This document shows positions 54,366-62,547 of a DNA stretch of 64,000 nt, in pieces. The position numbers and the translations under genes are program-made. The notes beneath the pieces were generated by a model. That model was not told the DNA's origin. It saw only the letters and a list, made by a program, of their open reading frames with translations, and did not search any database. The stretch comes from MGBC163016 sp964518575 (GTDB lineage: Bacteria; Actinomycetota; Coriobacteriia; Coriobacteriales; Eggerthellaceae): contig CAZFGW010000007.1 of NCBI GenBank assembly GCA_964518575.1, positions 1-64,000 on the forward strand. The letters run 5' to 3'. The first letter of the stretch is position 1, and every line of letters begins with the position of its first letter.

Positions 54366-56035
54366 TGGACATACGCCCCCTCATCAGCTGATGACACCAG
54401 CTTTGCATACTTGGCAAGCACGCCGTGGTCGTGCTTGGGTGCGGGTGGCACGAACCGCTGCGCACGTGATTCGAATTCATCATCCGAGATCAAAAGATCG
54501 AGCTTACCGCCCTCGATATCCACGGTGATGAGATCCCCTTCTTCGATAAGCGCAATCGGTCCTCCCGATGCTGCCTCAGGACTCACATGCCCGACCGCAG
54601 GACCTTTCGTCGCCCCCGAGAACCGTCCGTCCGTGATCAAAGCGACGCTCTCAGACAGTCCCATTCCTACGATGGAAGAGGTAGGTGTCAGCATTTCGCG
54701 CATGCCCGGACCGCCCCGCGGTCCCTCGTAGCGAATAACGACAACATCCCCGCTCTTGATCTTCCCGTCATTGATAGCGTCACACGCCTCCTCTTCGCTA
54801 TTGAACACGCGAGCAGGACCGGTGTGGCAAAGCATTGACGGACAGACAGCTGATTTCTTGACAATTGCGCCGCGTGGAGCAAGGTTGCCATGGAGCACGC
54901 GCAGCGCCCCCACGTTGCTAAAAGGTCTGTCGTGGCGTCGACACACCTCACCATCGGCGGGTTTCGTGCACGTATTCACATACGTTTCCATCGGACCCAT
55001 ACAAGTAAGTGCGCTCATATCCAACAAACCGAGCTCGGCAAGCTCGTGCATAACAACAGGAACACCGCCAACCTCATAAAGGTCCGTAAGGGGGCGCGGA
55101 CCGCTCGGTTGCAACTTCACCAAATGCGGCGTGCGCGCACTCGCCCGATCCCAATCATCCATCGTGATCGGGTGCCCGGCAGCACGCGCGATAGCGGTGA
55201 GATGCAGCACGGTGTTGGTCGATCCGCCGAATGCCATATCACACTCCATGGCGTTATGGATTGCAGCAGCGCTCACGATATCCTTGATGCACGTGTGGGA
55301 ATTGACGAGCTCCATGATCTTCATGCCGGCATGTTTCGCCAACCGCAAACGCTCGGAGTAGACCGCCGGAATAGTTCCATTGCCGGGAAGCGCCACCCCG
55401 AGCGCCTCACAGAGGCAATTCATGGAATTCGCAGTGAAGAGGCCCGAGCAACTACCACACGTAGGACATGCCGTGCGTTCATAATAGGCAAGCTCTTCTT
55501 CGGTCATCGTATTGTTCATGACCGCAGCGGCGCCATCGAAAAGCGTATTGAGGTCAGTGGTGGGACCGCAGCCGCTCGGTCCTGTGCCCGCAAGCATCGG
55601 ACCTCCCGAGACAAATACGGTTGGGATATTAACGCGCAGCGCACCGATGAGCATGCCCGGCACGATTTTGTCGCAGTTCGGAATACACACGATGCCGTCG
55701 AATGCATGACCTTGAACGGCGCATTCAAGGCTGTCAGCGATCGTCTCGCGTGAAACGAGAGAGTAGTGCATACCCTCATGGTTCATGGCAATACCATCGC
55801 AGACACCGATGGTCGAAATCTCGAACGGAACGCCGCCCGCCATATAGATGCCGGCTTTCACTGCATCGGCGATCTTGTCGAGGTTGGTGTGTCCTGGAAT
55901 GATATCGTTGCGCGAATTGATAACAGCGATGAAGGGACGTTTCATCTCCTCATCAGTGATGCCATCGGCTTTGAGAAGACTTCGATGGGGTGCGCGCGGG
56001 ATGCCGCATTTGATTTGATCGCTTCGAAGTTCCAT
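54362..56035 (-). CDS. ilvD: Dihydroxy-acid dehydratase
   Basis: 557 residues, Fe-S dehydratase forming 2-oxoisovalerate and 2-oxo-3-methylvalerate. The cluster cysteines are visible in CIPNCDKIVPGM and CPTCGSCSGLFTANSMNCL. The AAAGGG ribosome-binding site 7 bases before the ATG is inside a predicted hairpin. It is the first gene of the ilvDBNC operon behind a T-box-like leader of about 300 bases. Confidence 0.96.
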   Translation of the reverse strand: MELRSDQIKCGIPRAPHRSLLKADGITDEEMKRPFIAVINSRNDIIPGHTNLDKIADAVKAGIYMAGGVPFEISTIGVCDGIAMNHEGMHYSLVSRETIADSLECAVQGHAFDGIVCIPNCDKIVPGMLIGALRVNIPTVFVSGGPMLAGTGPSGCGPTTDLNTLFDGAAAVMNNTMTEEELAYYERTACPTCGSCSGLFTANSMNCLCEALGVALPGNGTIPAVYSERLRLAKHAGMKIMELVNSHTCIKDIVSAAAIHNAMECDMAFGGSTNTVLHLTAIARAAGHPITMDDWDRASARTPHLVKLQPSGPRPLTDLYEVGGVPVVMHELAELGLLDMSALTCMGPMETYVNTCTKPADGEVCRRHDRPFSNVGALRVLHGNLAPRGAIVKKSAVCPSMLCHTGPARVFNSEEEACDAINDGKIKSGDVVVIRYEGPRGGPGMREMLTPTSSIVGMGLSESVALITDGRFSGATKGPAVGHVSPEAASGGPIALIEEGDLITVDIEGGKLDLLISDDEFESRAQRFVPPAPKHDHGVLAKYAKLVSSADEGAYVQ

Positions 56036-56340
56036 TGACCCGCCCTTTCATGTTGCTCTTACGTGCACTGAAAGGACAGTTACGGCTCACGAACGGTGGT
56101 ATCAGCCTTGATGCAGAGGCATCGAAGATACTCCCGTGACGATAACGGTGTCACCGGCTCGCCCGTACTGGATAGACCCAACCCGGCGGTAAGCGCGGTG
56201 TTGGGTGTACCGTTCTGAACAAGCTGCTCGAAGGTGCCGTTCAGGTCGCCCACTACCGGCTCGCATCAACCGCCGGCTTTCTCCTAAATGGGTTCGCCCC
56301 TACTCTCCTTGTCAGCGCATTTCATATTCGGCTTGTGTGA
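56036..56340 (-). promoter_or_regulatory. T-box-like leader of ilvDBNC with a hairpin that buries the ribosome-binding site
   Basis: On the minus strand a Stem I of about 100 bases (56215-56315) closes with CTGACAAG/CTTGTTCAG. It shows the AGUA side of the specifier loop, a GGAGAAAGCC segment, the distal-loop signature GGTTGATGCGAGCC and an internal loop TGAACGGCAC. In that loop the triplet in the specifier position is GGC (56236-56238), a glycine codon. A hairpin follows (CCCAAC...GTTGGG). The usual T-box core AGGGUGGNACCGCG is not clearly present. Just before ilvD, CCTTTCA (56069-56075) can pair with TGAAAGG (56044-56050), hiding the ribosome-binding site and suggesting translational control. 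No T-tract terminator is seen. Confidence 0.65.
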
Positions 56341-56344
56341 GGCA

Positions 56345-56371
56345 AGTATACTCTTTAGCGCGCACGTGCAA
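56345..56371 (-). promoter_or_regulatory. Possible promoter of the ilv leader
   Basis: On the minus strand a -10 TATACT (56345-56350) with TTGCAC (56366-56371) at a short 15-base spacer. The start near 56338 would lie just before Stem I. The spacing is below optimum. Confidence 0.4.
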
Positions 56372-56393
56372 GGAAATTTTTATCGCAGACATG

Positions 56394-56425
56394 AAAAAAT
56401 GTGTAACGCAGCGCGTGGCGCTCAC
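56394..56425 (-). terminator. Terminator after the purine nucleoside phosphorylase gene
   Basis: The minus strand reads GTGA-GCGC, loop CAC, GCGC, a GCG bulge, then TTAC (partly wobble pairs), followed by CAT6. It overlaps the stop codon of the phosphorylase gene and separates it from the ilv promoter. Confidence 0.6.
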
Positions 56426-57252
56426 ATCCGCGCAATGATCAAACCCATGAGCGTACAAAAATCCTGCTCACGCGCGCGGGCTACCTCGAAGACCTCTTCG
56501 TCGCTCGGACTAGCACCGTCGATACCGCACGCCATATTCGAGCAGAGCGACATGCCGAGCACGCGCATGCCGACATGGCGAGCAGCGATAACCTCTTCGC
56601 AGACCGACATCGCAACCGTATCGGCACCCAGCCGCGCAAAAGCACGTATCTCAGCAGGTGTTTCGAAACTCGGTCCCAAAAGTCCCAAGTACACACCCTC
56701 CTGCACGCGAATTCCCAGCTCGTGTGCACACGTCTTCGCAACTTCACGCAAAGCGGGGTCGTAGGCATCTTTCATGGAGAAGAAGCGCGGAGCGAGCTTG
56801 TCAGGTTCCTGCCCAACGATGGGATTGCGTCCCGTGAGATTGATGTGGTCGCTCATGATGCAGAAATCACCGACCTGGTAGGTGTCGTTGATGGCACCGG
56901 CGGCATTTGTCGTGATGAGCACCTCGATGCCCAGCTCATGCATGAGCCAGATCGGAAATGCCACGTGCTGGGCGCTATTGCCTTCATATCCATGAAGACG
57001 ACCTTGCATGCAAAGCACCGTGGTGCCGCTGACCTCCCCTATCACGAACCGTCCTTTGTGCCCGGACGCGGTCGAGGACTTCATATGAGGGATCTCGGCG
57101 AAGGGAATAACAACAGGATCAGCAATCGTTTCAGCGAAATTACCCAATCCTGATCCGAGCACGATTCCAAGCGTGGGACGACGTCCCTCAAGCTTGTCAA
57201 AAAGCGCGCTTTTCGCTTCAGCGAGTGCACTCGTAAGTTCGATCTCTTCCAT
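56422..57252 (-). CDS. Purine nucleoside phosphorylase (trimeric, inosine/guanosine type)
   Basis: About 276 residues. Motifs: phosphate-binding GSGLGNFAE, HGYEGNSAQHVAFP, TNAAGAINDTYQVGDFC and the purine site GPSFETPAEIR; the C-terminal SLCSNMACG provides the Asn that in this family favours 6-oxopurines. Splits inosine or guanosine with phosphate. ATG at 57252 has AAGGGG 6 bases upstream; the frame is open to 57393 inside prmC. It is the last gene of prfA-prmC-pnp. Confidence 0.93.
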   Translation of the reverse strand: MEEIELTSALAEAKSALFDKLEGRRPTLGIVLGSGLGNFAETIADPVVIPFAEIPHMKSSTASGHKGRFVIGEVSGTTVLCMQGRLHGYEGNSAQHVAFPIWLMHELGIEVLITTNAAGAINDTYQVGDFCIMSDHINLTGRNPIVGQEPDKLAPRFFSMKDAYDPALREVAKTCAHELGIRVQEGVYLGLLGPSFETPAEIRAFARLGADTVAMSVCEEVIAARHVGMRVLGMSLCSNMACGIDGASPSDEEVFEVARAREQDFCTLMGLIIARM

Positions 57253-57262
57253 GGATGACCCC

Positions 57263-58300
57263 TTATCCTTTCCGTGCCAGAAGACAACGATCTTTTCCCG
57301 CAAGGTCTTTGACGATCCGCACATCGACATACCCGAGTTCCTCTGCAAAGGCACGCGCTGAGTGAAGCGTGGTCTCATGCAGCTCGAGCGCAAGCCACCC
57401 GCCCGCCTTGAGGGCGCGCATCGCCCACATGGCTATGCGGCGAAAAACTACGAGTCCGTCCGCGCCCCCATCGAGCGCAAGGGAAGGCTCGAAAGCGCGT
57501 ACCTCAACGGGTAGGGCTGACAAAAGCTCTGTAGGGATATAGGGCGGATTAGAAATGACCGCATCGAATGAACCGATTGCCTCATCACCGATCCCCTCCC
57601 CCAGGTCACATTCGATAACATCGATGCGATCTGAAACTCCTTGAAGCGATGCATTCTCGCGGGTAAGCGCACAAGCATCGGATGAAAGGTCGGTCGCAAT
57701 GACATGGATGGCGGGGTGCTCGGTCGCAAGCGCGCAGGATATACAACCCGACCCGCACCCGATATCAGCAATCAAAAGCATGTCTGCGCCCATGCCTTCG
57801 CCCTGGGCGTCGTCGGTGGCTTCCTCGGCGGCGCGTGCGTCCTGACCTACCGGACAATCTGTCTCGTCTTCGCATTCGGGCACATCTTCGACCGTCCCGA
57901 TTTTCTCCACCTCTTCAGTCAGCGCGTATTCAGCGCTTCTGATCCGCGCGCGCTTTGGCAAGCACGCTAAAAGCTCGCTCACAAGCACTTCGGTTTCCGG
58001 GCGCGGAATGAGCACGTGGGGATGTACTTTGAGTTCAAGATAGCGAAAGGGAGCACTGCCCGTAATGTATTGCAACGGCTCGCCATTGCCTCGGCGCACG
58101 ACCCATTCCCGCAACCGCTTTCGCTCGTCCATCGCAAGCGGTTTGTCAAGATTCATGTAGATTTCAATGCGATCGCACCCGCACGCCCCCGCAATGAGAA
58201 GCTGTGCAGACAAGCGGGGATTCGGATCACCATGCCGCTCTAAATAGCCCTGAATCCACGCAAGCGTGGAACCTACGGTCCAAACGCTCTTATCTTCCAT
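57263..58300 (-). CDS. prmC: Peptide chain release factor N5-glutamine methyltransferase, with an acidic insertion
   Basis: 345 residues, against about 280 usual. Methylates the Gln of the release-factor GGQ loop. The N-terminal helical domain ends with PLQYITGSAPFRYLEL and VLIPRPETE; the catalytic domain has the SAM motif ADIGCGSGCI and the substrate motif NPPY (251-254). Between them, residues about 117-173 form an acidic Glu/Asp-rich insert absent in typical PrmC. It lies directly behind prfA, its substrate gene, the common arrangement. Confidence 0.94.
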   Translation of the reverse strand: MEDKSVWTVGSTLAWIQGYLERHGDPNPRLSAQLLIAGACGCDRIEIYMNLDKPLAMDERKRLREWVVRRGNGEPLQYITGSAPFRYLELKVHPHVLIPRPETEVLVSELLACLPKRARIRSAEYALTEEVEKIGTVEDVPECEDETDCPVGQDARAAEEATDDAQGEGMGADMLLIADIGCGSGCISCALATEHPAIHVIATDLSSDACALTRENASLQGVSDRIDVIECDLGEGIGDEAIGSFDAVISNPPYIPTELLSALPVEVRAFEPSLALDGGADGLVVFRRIAMWAMRALKAGGWLALELHETTLHSARAFAEELGYVDVRIVKDLAGKDRCLLARKG

Positions 58301-58324
58301 GCTTATCGATCCGTACGGAAAAGA

Positions 58325-59398
58325 CTACACCGCAGCTTCGAGCTTCTGAGCACGATCAGCTGCCTGCAGAGCAGTGATGACATCGATGAGTTTGTCGCCG
58401 AGGAGCACATCGTTATAACTGGAATTGAACCCGATGCGATGATCGGTCAAGCGATCCTGCGGTCCGTTATACGTCCTGATCTTCTCAGCGCGATCTCCCG
58501 TACCGATCTGCGCAAGCCGCTCGGCTCCCTCGGCTGCCTGCTGCTCGGCGAGCATCTTCTCGTAGAGACGCGCACGCAACACGCTCATCGCTGCAATCTT
58601 GTTTTGCAGCTGAGACTTCTGGTCTTGAGATTGAACGACAAGCCCCGTTGGGATGTGGGTGATCCTGACGGCTGAGTCGGTGGTGTTGACGCATTGACCA
58701 CCAGGGCCGCCCGCGCGGAACACGTCAATTCGAAGATCGCTCTCATTGATCTCGACTTCGACCTCGTCAGCTTCGGGAAGCACCGCAACGGTTGCGGTCG
58801 ATGTATGGATCCTGCCTTGGCTTTCTGTTTTCGGCACGCGCTGCACCCGGTGCACGCCGCTTTCGAACTTCATCATCGAATAGACGTGGTCGCCTTTGAC
58901 CTTGAATTGGATCTCCTTATATCCACCCGACTCGGAGGGAGAAACATCCAGCGTTTCTGTTTTCCATCCCTGTGCTGAGGAGAAACGCTCATACATCTTG
59001 TACAAATCCCCCGCAAAGATGGCAGCTTCATCGCCGCCCGCAGCCGCCCTGATCTCAACGATGATGTCTTTCTCATCCGCCGGATCAGCGGGGATCAGCA
59101 TGAACTTGATATCCTCTTCAAGCGCAGGAATCTTCGACTCGATCGCAGCGATTTCCTCTTGAGCGAACTCTTTCATATCGGGATCAGCGAGCATTTCTTT
59201 CGCAGCATCAAGATCATCCATCGCGCTTACATACTCATGCGCTTTATGCGCGAGCGCACCTTGACTTGCGAATTCCTTGGCGAGGCGGTTGTACTCCTTT
59301 TGATCGGCGAGTACGTCCGGGTCACCCATCTTCTGCTGCAGCTCATCATAGGCACAAAGGAATGCCTCGAGCTTTTTCTTCATATCCATATCCTGCAT
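58325..59398 (-). CDS. prfA: Peptide chain release factor 1
   Basis: About 357 residues. The GGQ loop RAGGPGGQCVNTTDSAV is complete, with the Gln that PrmC methylates. The stop-recognition tripeptide appears as PKT in RVQRVPKTESQGRIHTS (P-x-T in RF1). The start could be ATG 59398 (AGGTGAT upstream) or ATG 59383 (AGGA 7 bases upstream); a GTG at 59407 is less likely. It is the first gene of prfA-prmC-pnp. Confidence 0.96.
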   Translation of the reverse strand: MQDMDMKKKLEAFLCAYDELQQKMGDPDVLADQKEYNRLAKEFASQGALAHKAHEYVSAMDDLDAAKEMLADPDMKEFAQEEIAAIESKIPALEEDIKFMLIPADPADEKDIIVEIRAAAGGDEAAIFAGDLYKMYERFSSAQGWKTETLDVSPSESGGYKEIQFKVKGDHVYSMMKFESGVHRVQRVPKTESQGRIHTSTATVAVLPEADEVEVEINESDLRIDVFRAGGPGGQCVNTTDSAVRITHIPTGLVVQSQDQKSQLQNKIAAMSVLRARLYEKMLAEQQAAEGAERLAQIGTGDRAEKIRTYNGPQDRLTDHRIGFNSSYNDVLLGDKLIDVITALQAADRAQKLEAAV

Positions 59399-59557
59399 AA
59401 CGATCACCTAATCATGGTATGTGGATCAACTGTTGAACTCGCGCTTACCCGTGACGCGCCGTATTGCATCAGCACCATCACTTGCACGTGACTCAACGAT
59501 GCACAATTCTATCAAAGGGCATTGCGTTTATCCCTTGGTGATCATGAGAATATCTTG

Positions 59558-60502
59558 TTAGCGACGTTCGACGAGATACTCCGATACGCTCTCAGCACAG
59601 TTCGCCCCATCAGCAACGGCTGTGGAAACCTGACGGAGCACCTTAGTGCGCACATCTCCCGCCGCGTATACGCCCAGAGCGCTCGTCTTTCCCATCTCGT
59701 CAGCAATGATATAGCCCTTCTGGTCGAGCATCACCTGATCGTTCAAGAACTCGACATTTGGAACGGTGCCGATGGCGACAAAGATTGCCGCACACGAAAG
59801 GCTCTTCCGTTCATCGGTCAACCGATTCCGAAGTGAAACGCCCACAACATGACCATCCTGCTCGACGATCTCATCGACGACGGTGTTCCAGATAATGTCG
59901 ACATTATTGATGCGGCTTAAGCGTTCATGATAGATTGCCGTTGCCCGCAAAACATCACGCCTGACGATCATGGAAACATGGCTGCAGATACGGGAAAGAT
60001 AGATTGCATCGGCAACAGCAGTATCTCCGCCGCCGACGATGCACACATCCTTGCCTTTGAAGAAATTGCCGTCACACGTCGCGCAGTACGAGACGCCAAA
60101 GCCCGTGAGCTCGTCCTCGCGCGCAAGTCCAAGCTTTGCCGGGCGCGCACCGGTGGCAATGATGATGCTCTTGCATGCAAGCTCACCTGATGCCGTGGTG
60201 ATACGTTTCGGATCGGCAGCTAGGTCAACGCTGGTGACTTCATCATAGAGCGTGTTTACGCCGAAACACTCGGCTTGCTCGAGCATGATCTGCGATAGAT
60301 CATATCCTGAACTGGATTGATTGAAACCGGGGTAATTCTCAAGGTGTTCGGTTTGCGCAAGCTGCCCTCCAGCACTGATGCTTTCAAGGAGCAAGCAGTC
60401 CAAGCCCGAACGTGCGCAATACATCGCAGCGGTCATTCCCGCAGGACCCGCACCGATCACGGCAACGTCATAGATTCTCTGCTCTGCCCTCACATCACTC
60501 AT
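59558..60502 (-). CDS. trxB: Thioredoxin reductase
   Basis: About 314 residues, NADPH-dependent flavoprotein. N-terminal FAD motif IGAGPAGMTAAMY, redox pair CATC in SYCATCDGNFFKG, NADP motif VGGGDTAVADA and C-terminal FAD motif GVYAAGDV. It reduces the thioredoxin encoded upstream. ATG at 60502 is preceded by GAGGTG; a GTG three codons earlier overlaps that site. It follows trxA after a terminator-like hairpin. Confidence 0.96.
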   Translation of the reverse strand: MSDVRAEQRIYDVAVIGAGPAGMTAAMYCARSGLDCLLLESISAGGQLAQTEHLENYPGFNQSSSGYDLSQIMLEQAECFGVNTLYDEVTSVDLAADPKRITTASGELACKSIIIATGARPAKLGLAREDELTGFGVSYCATCDGNFFKGKDVCIVGGGDTAVADAIYLSRICSHVSMIVRRDVLRATAIYHERLSRINNVDIIWNTVVDEIVEQDGHVVGVSLRNRLTDERKSLSCAAIFVAIGTVPNVEFLNDQVMLDQKGYIIADEMGKTSALGVYAAGDVRTKVLRQVSTAVADGANCAESVSEYLVERR

Positions 60503-60530
60503 ACCACTCACCTCAGTCCTTCTTCACATG

Positions 60531-60566
60531 AAAAGGGGCAAGTCTCAAAGCATGGACCTGCCCCTT
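60531..60566 (-). terminator. Terminator between trxA and trxB
   Basis: On the minus strand AAGGGGCA with a GTC extension pairs with GAC plus TGCCCCTT, followed by TTTT. It lies 22 bases after the trxA stop and about 30 before trxB, so trxB is either read through partially or has its own promoter, which I could not identify. Confidence 0.7.
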
Positions 60567-60588
60567 CATAATACAATCTTGATTGCGC

Positions 60589-60900
60589 CTACACGGAAAG
60601 CATGCTCAAAAGCTGTTGCTTGGGCTGCAGACCAACCTTCTTGGTTTTCTCGACGCCATTCTCGAATACGATGAGCGTCGGTACAGAATTGACGTGATAA
60701 CGCGCAGCGATATCCGGACTTTGGTCGATATCAACTTTGTATACATCCGCGCGCCCAGCGACCTCAGCAGTCACTTCATCAAGAACGGGCGCTAAACGCT
60801 TGCATGGTCCACACCAAGTAGCAAAGAAATCAACAAGAACTGGTTTATCCGCATCGAGAACTTTGCTCTGGAAATCTTTCGAACTGATGACTTCGCTCAT
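60589..60900 (-). CDS. trxA: Thioredoxin
   Basis: About 103 residues with the active site WCGPC (Cys30/Cys33 in ATWCGPCKRLAP), the buried Asp in VDFFA, and the cis-Pro in NSVPTLIVF. The family length and fold match TrxA. ATG at 60900 has AAGGAAGG upstream; the frame is open to 60945 without homology. It is paired with trxB downstream. Confidence 0.96.
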   Translation of the reverse strand: MSEVISSKDFQSKVLDADKPVLVDFFATWCGPCKRLAPVLDEVTAEVAGRADVYKVDIDQSPDIAARYHVNSVPTLIVFENGVEKTKKVGLQPKQQLLSMLSV

Positions 60901-61117
60901 ATCGTGCCTTCCTTTCCACATTTTGTTCAAAGCACACAATACCATCTACTCTTCTGAAGATATGATGCAATAAGATGAGCGTCGTGGATACAGCAGTTAC
61001 AAGATGTTTCTGAAACGCAAGATTTCCGTAAGCTCATGCAAACAAAGGTGCAACGCCTGCCGGAACAGCAAAGCGAAGAAGGTATACTCTCATCATCATC
61101 CACCACCAACGGAATGA

Positions 61118-62443
61118 ATGCTCATGGATATCGAATTTCTCTCATTGCTCGCCGTTACCATTGCTGCATTCGTCTGCCCGATCTTAAGCGCGCTTATTCC
61201 CAACAAACTGATTCCCGAAACGGTATTTTTACTCGTTGCGGGCATGGTGCTCGGTCCCCATGTCTTTGGTGTCGTTGTCATCGATCCCGCGCTGTCGTTG
61301 CTTTCCGACTTGGGTCTTGCCTTCTTGTTCCTGCTCGCCGGCTATGAGATCGATCCGAAGAAACTCTCAAGCGCTGAGGGTAAACACGGGTTCGCAACCT
61401 GGGCAATCTCATTTGCTATTGCTATTGTGATTGCGCTTTTGATCCCCGGCTTCAGCGACGATGCGACCCGCAGGCTCGCCATCGCCATCGCGCTCACAAC
61501 AACAGCGTTCGGCACCATTGTGCCCATCCTGCATGAACGCAACCTTGCTGATACCCGGATCGGCAACGCGGTTACCGCTTACGGTACATGGGGCGAACTG
61601 GGTCCGGTCATCGCGATAGCGCTTTTACTCTCATCGCGCGCGATGTGGCTCACCTTCGTGATCCTGCTCGCGTTTTCCGTCCTTGCGATTCTGAGTGCTT
61701 TCATTCCGAAACGACTCAAAGAAAAAGGTGCACCGATCAATGCGTTCATCACGAAGAACTCGGAAACGAATTCCCAGATGACCGTGCGCGGCGTAGTGCT
61801 CCTCTTGATCGCATTGGTCACGTTGTCAGCCGTCTTCAAACTCGATATCGTTTTGGGCTCGTTCGCCGCAGGTTTCGCACTCCGCTCCATCATCCCCAAA
61901 GGCGACAGCAGCCTTGAGAAGAAGCTCCAAGGTATCGCTTACGGGTTCTTCATCCCGCTGTTCTTTGTTGTGAGCGGCGCGCAGATCGATGCGACAGCGG
62001 TTCTTGCCAACCCGCTTATTCTCATCGTGTTCATCATCATGCTGATCCTTATCCGCACCGTTCCGATTTATATCGCGCTGTCCGTGTTTGCCGAAAGCAA
62101 GGATATGGAGCCGCGAACTAAGGCGACCATCTCGCTGTATTGCACAACCGCACTGCCCCTCATCGTTGCCGTCACCTCCATCGCCACCTCCTCGGGCGTG
62201 ATGTCGGATGACGTGGCTTCCGTTCTGATCGCAGCGGGTGGGATCACCGTGCTTGTGATGCCGATGCTCGCCTCGATCATGCTGCATACGATTGACGCGA
62301 AAATGGGCACGGCAATCAAATCAATCGTAAAGAAACCCTCACATACCTTCCAGATTTTGGGAGAACATCACCGGCTCGAGCAAGAACAGCGCGCAGACCA
62401 TACCTACGTGCTCACCAAAGATACCAAGCACCATCAAAAGTGA
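61118..62443 (+). CDS. CPA2-family monovalent cation:proton antiporter
   Basis: 441 residues with about 12 membrane segments (Na+/H+ exchanger fold). Early conserved segment LLVAGMVLGPHVFG, then LAFLFLLAGYEIDPKKL and GIAYGFFIPLFFVVSGAQID, as in KefB/GerN-type members. There is no C-terminal TrkA/RCK domain, only a short charged tail, so it differs from Kef systems. Ion choice is unknown. It lies alone on the plus strand, next to a K+ channel gene on the opposite strand. Confidence 0.88.
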   Translation: MLMDIEFLSLLAVTIAAFVCPILSALIPNKLIPETVFLLVAGMVLGPHVFGVVVIDPALSLLSDLGLAFLFLLAGYEIDPKKLSSAEGKHGFATWAISFAIAIVIALLIPGFSDDATRRLAIAIALTTTAFGTIVPILHERNLADTRIGNAVTAYGTWGELGPVIAIALLLSSRAMWLTFVILLAFSVLAILSAFIPKRLKEKGAPINAFITKNSETNSQMTVRGVVLLLIALVTLSAVFKLDIVLGSFAAGFALRSIIPKGDSSLEKKLQGIAYGFFIPLFFVVSGAQIDATAVLANPLILIVFIIMLILIRTVPIYIALSVFAESKDMEPRTKATISLYCTTALPLIVAVTSIATSSGVMSDDVASVLIAAGGITVLVMPMLASIMLHTIDAKMGTAIKSIVKKPSHTFQILGEHHRLEQEQRADHTYVLTKDTKHHQK

Positions 62444-62547
62444 ACGCGCCATTCCCCCCTGCAGTAAAAGCGGCGAAAAGACACCTATACCGCGGTGGTA
62501 CGAAAGAGCCGCATCACACACATGAGTGCAAACGCGGGCTCATCGCA

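Noticed and set aside
56081..56130. Plus-strand GGTGGTATC resembling a T-box core
   Set aside because: It would need a Stem I upstream on the plus strand, where ilvD is encoded; the convincing Stem I is on the minus strand.
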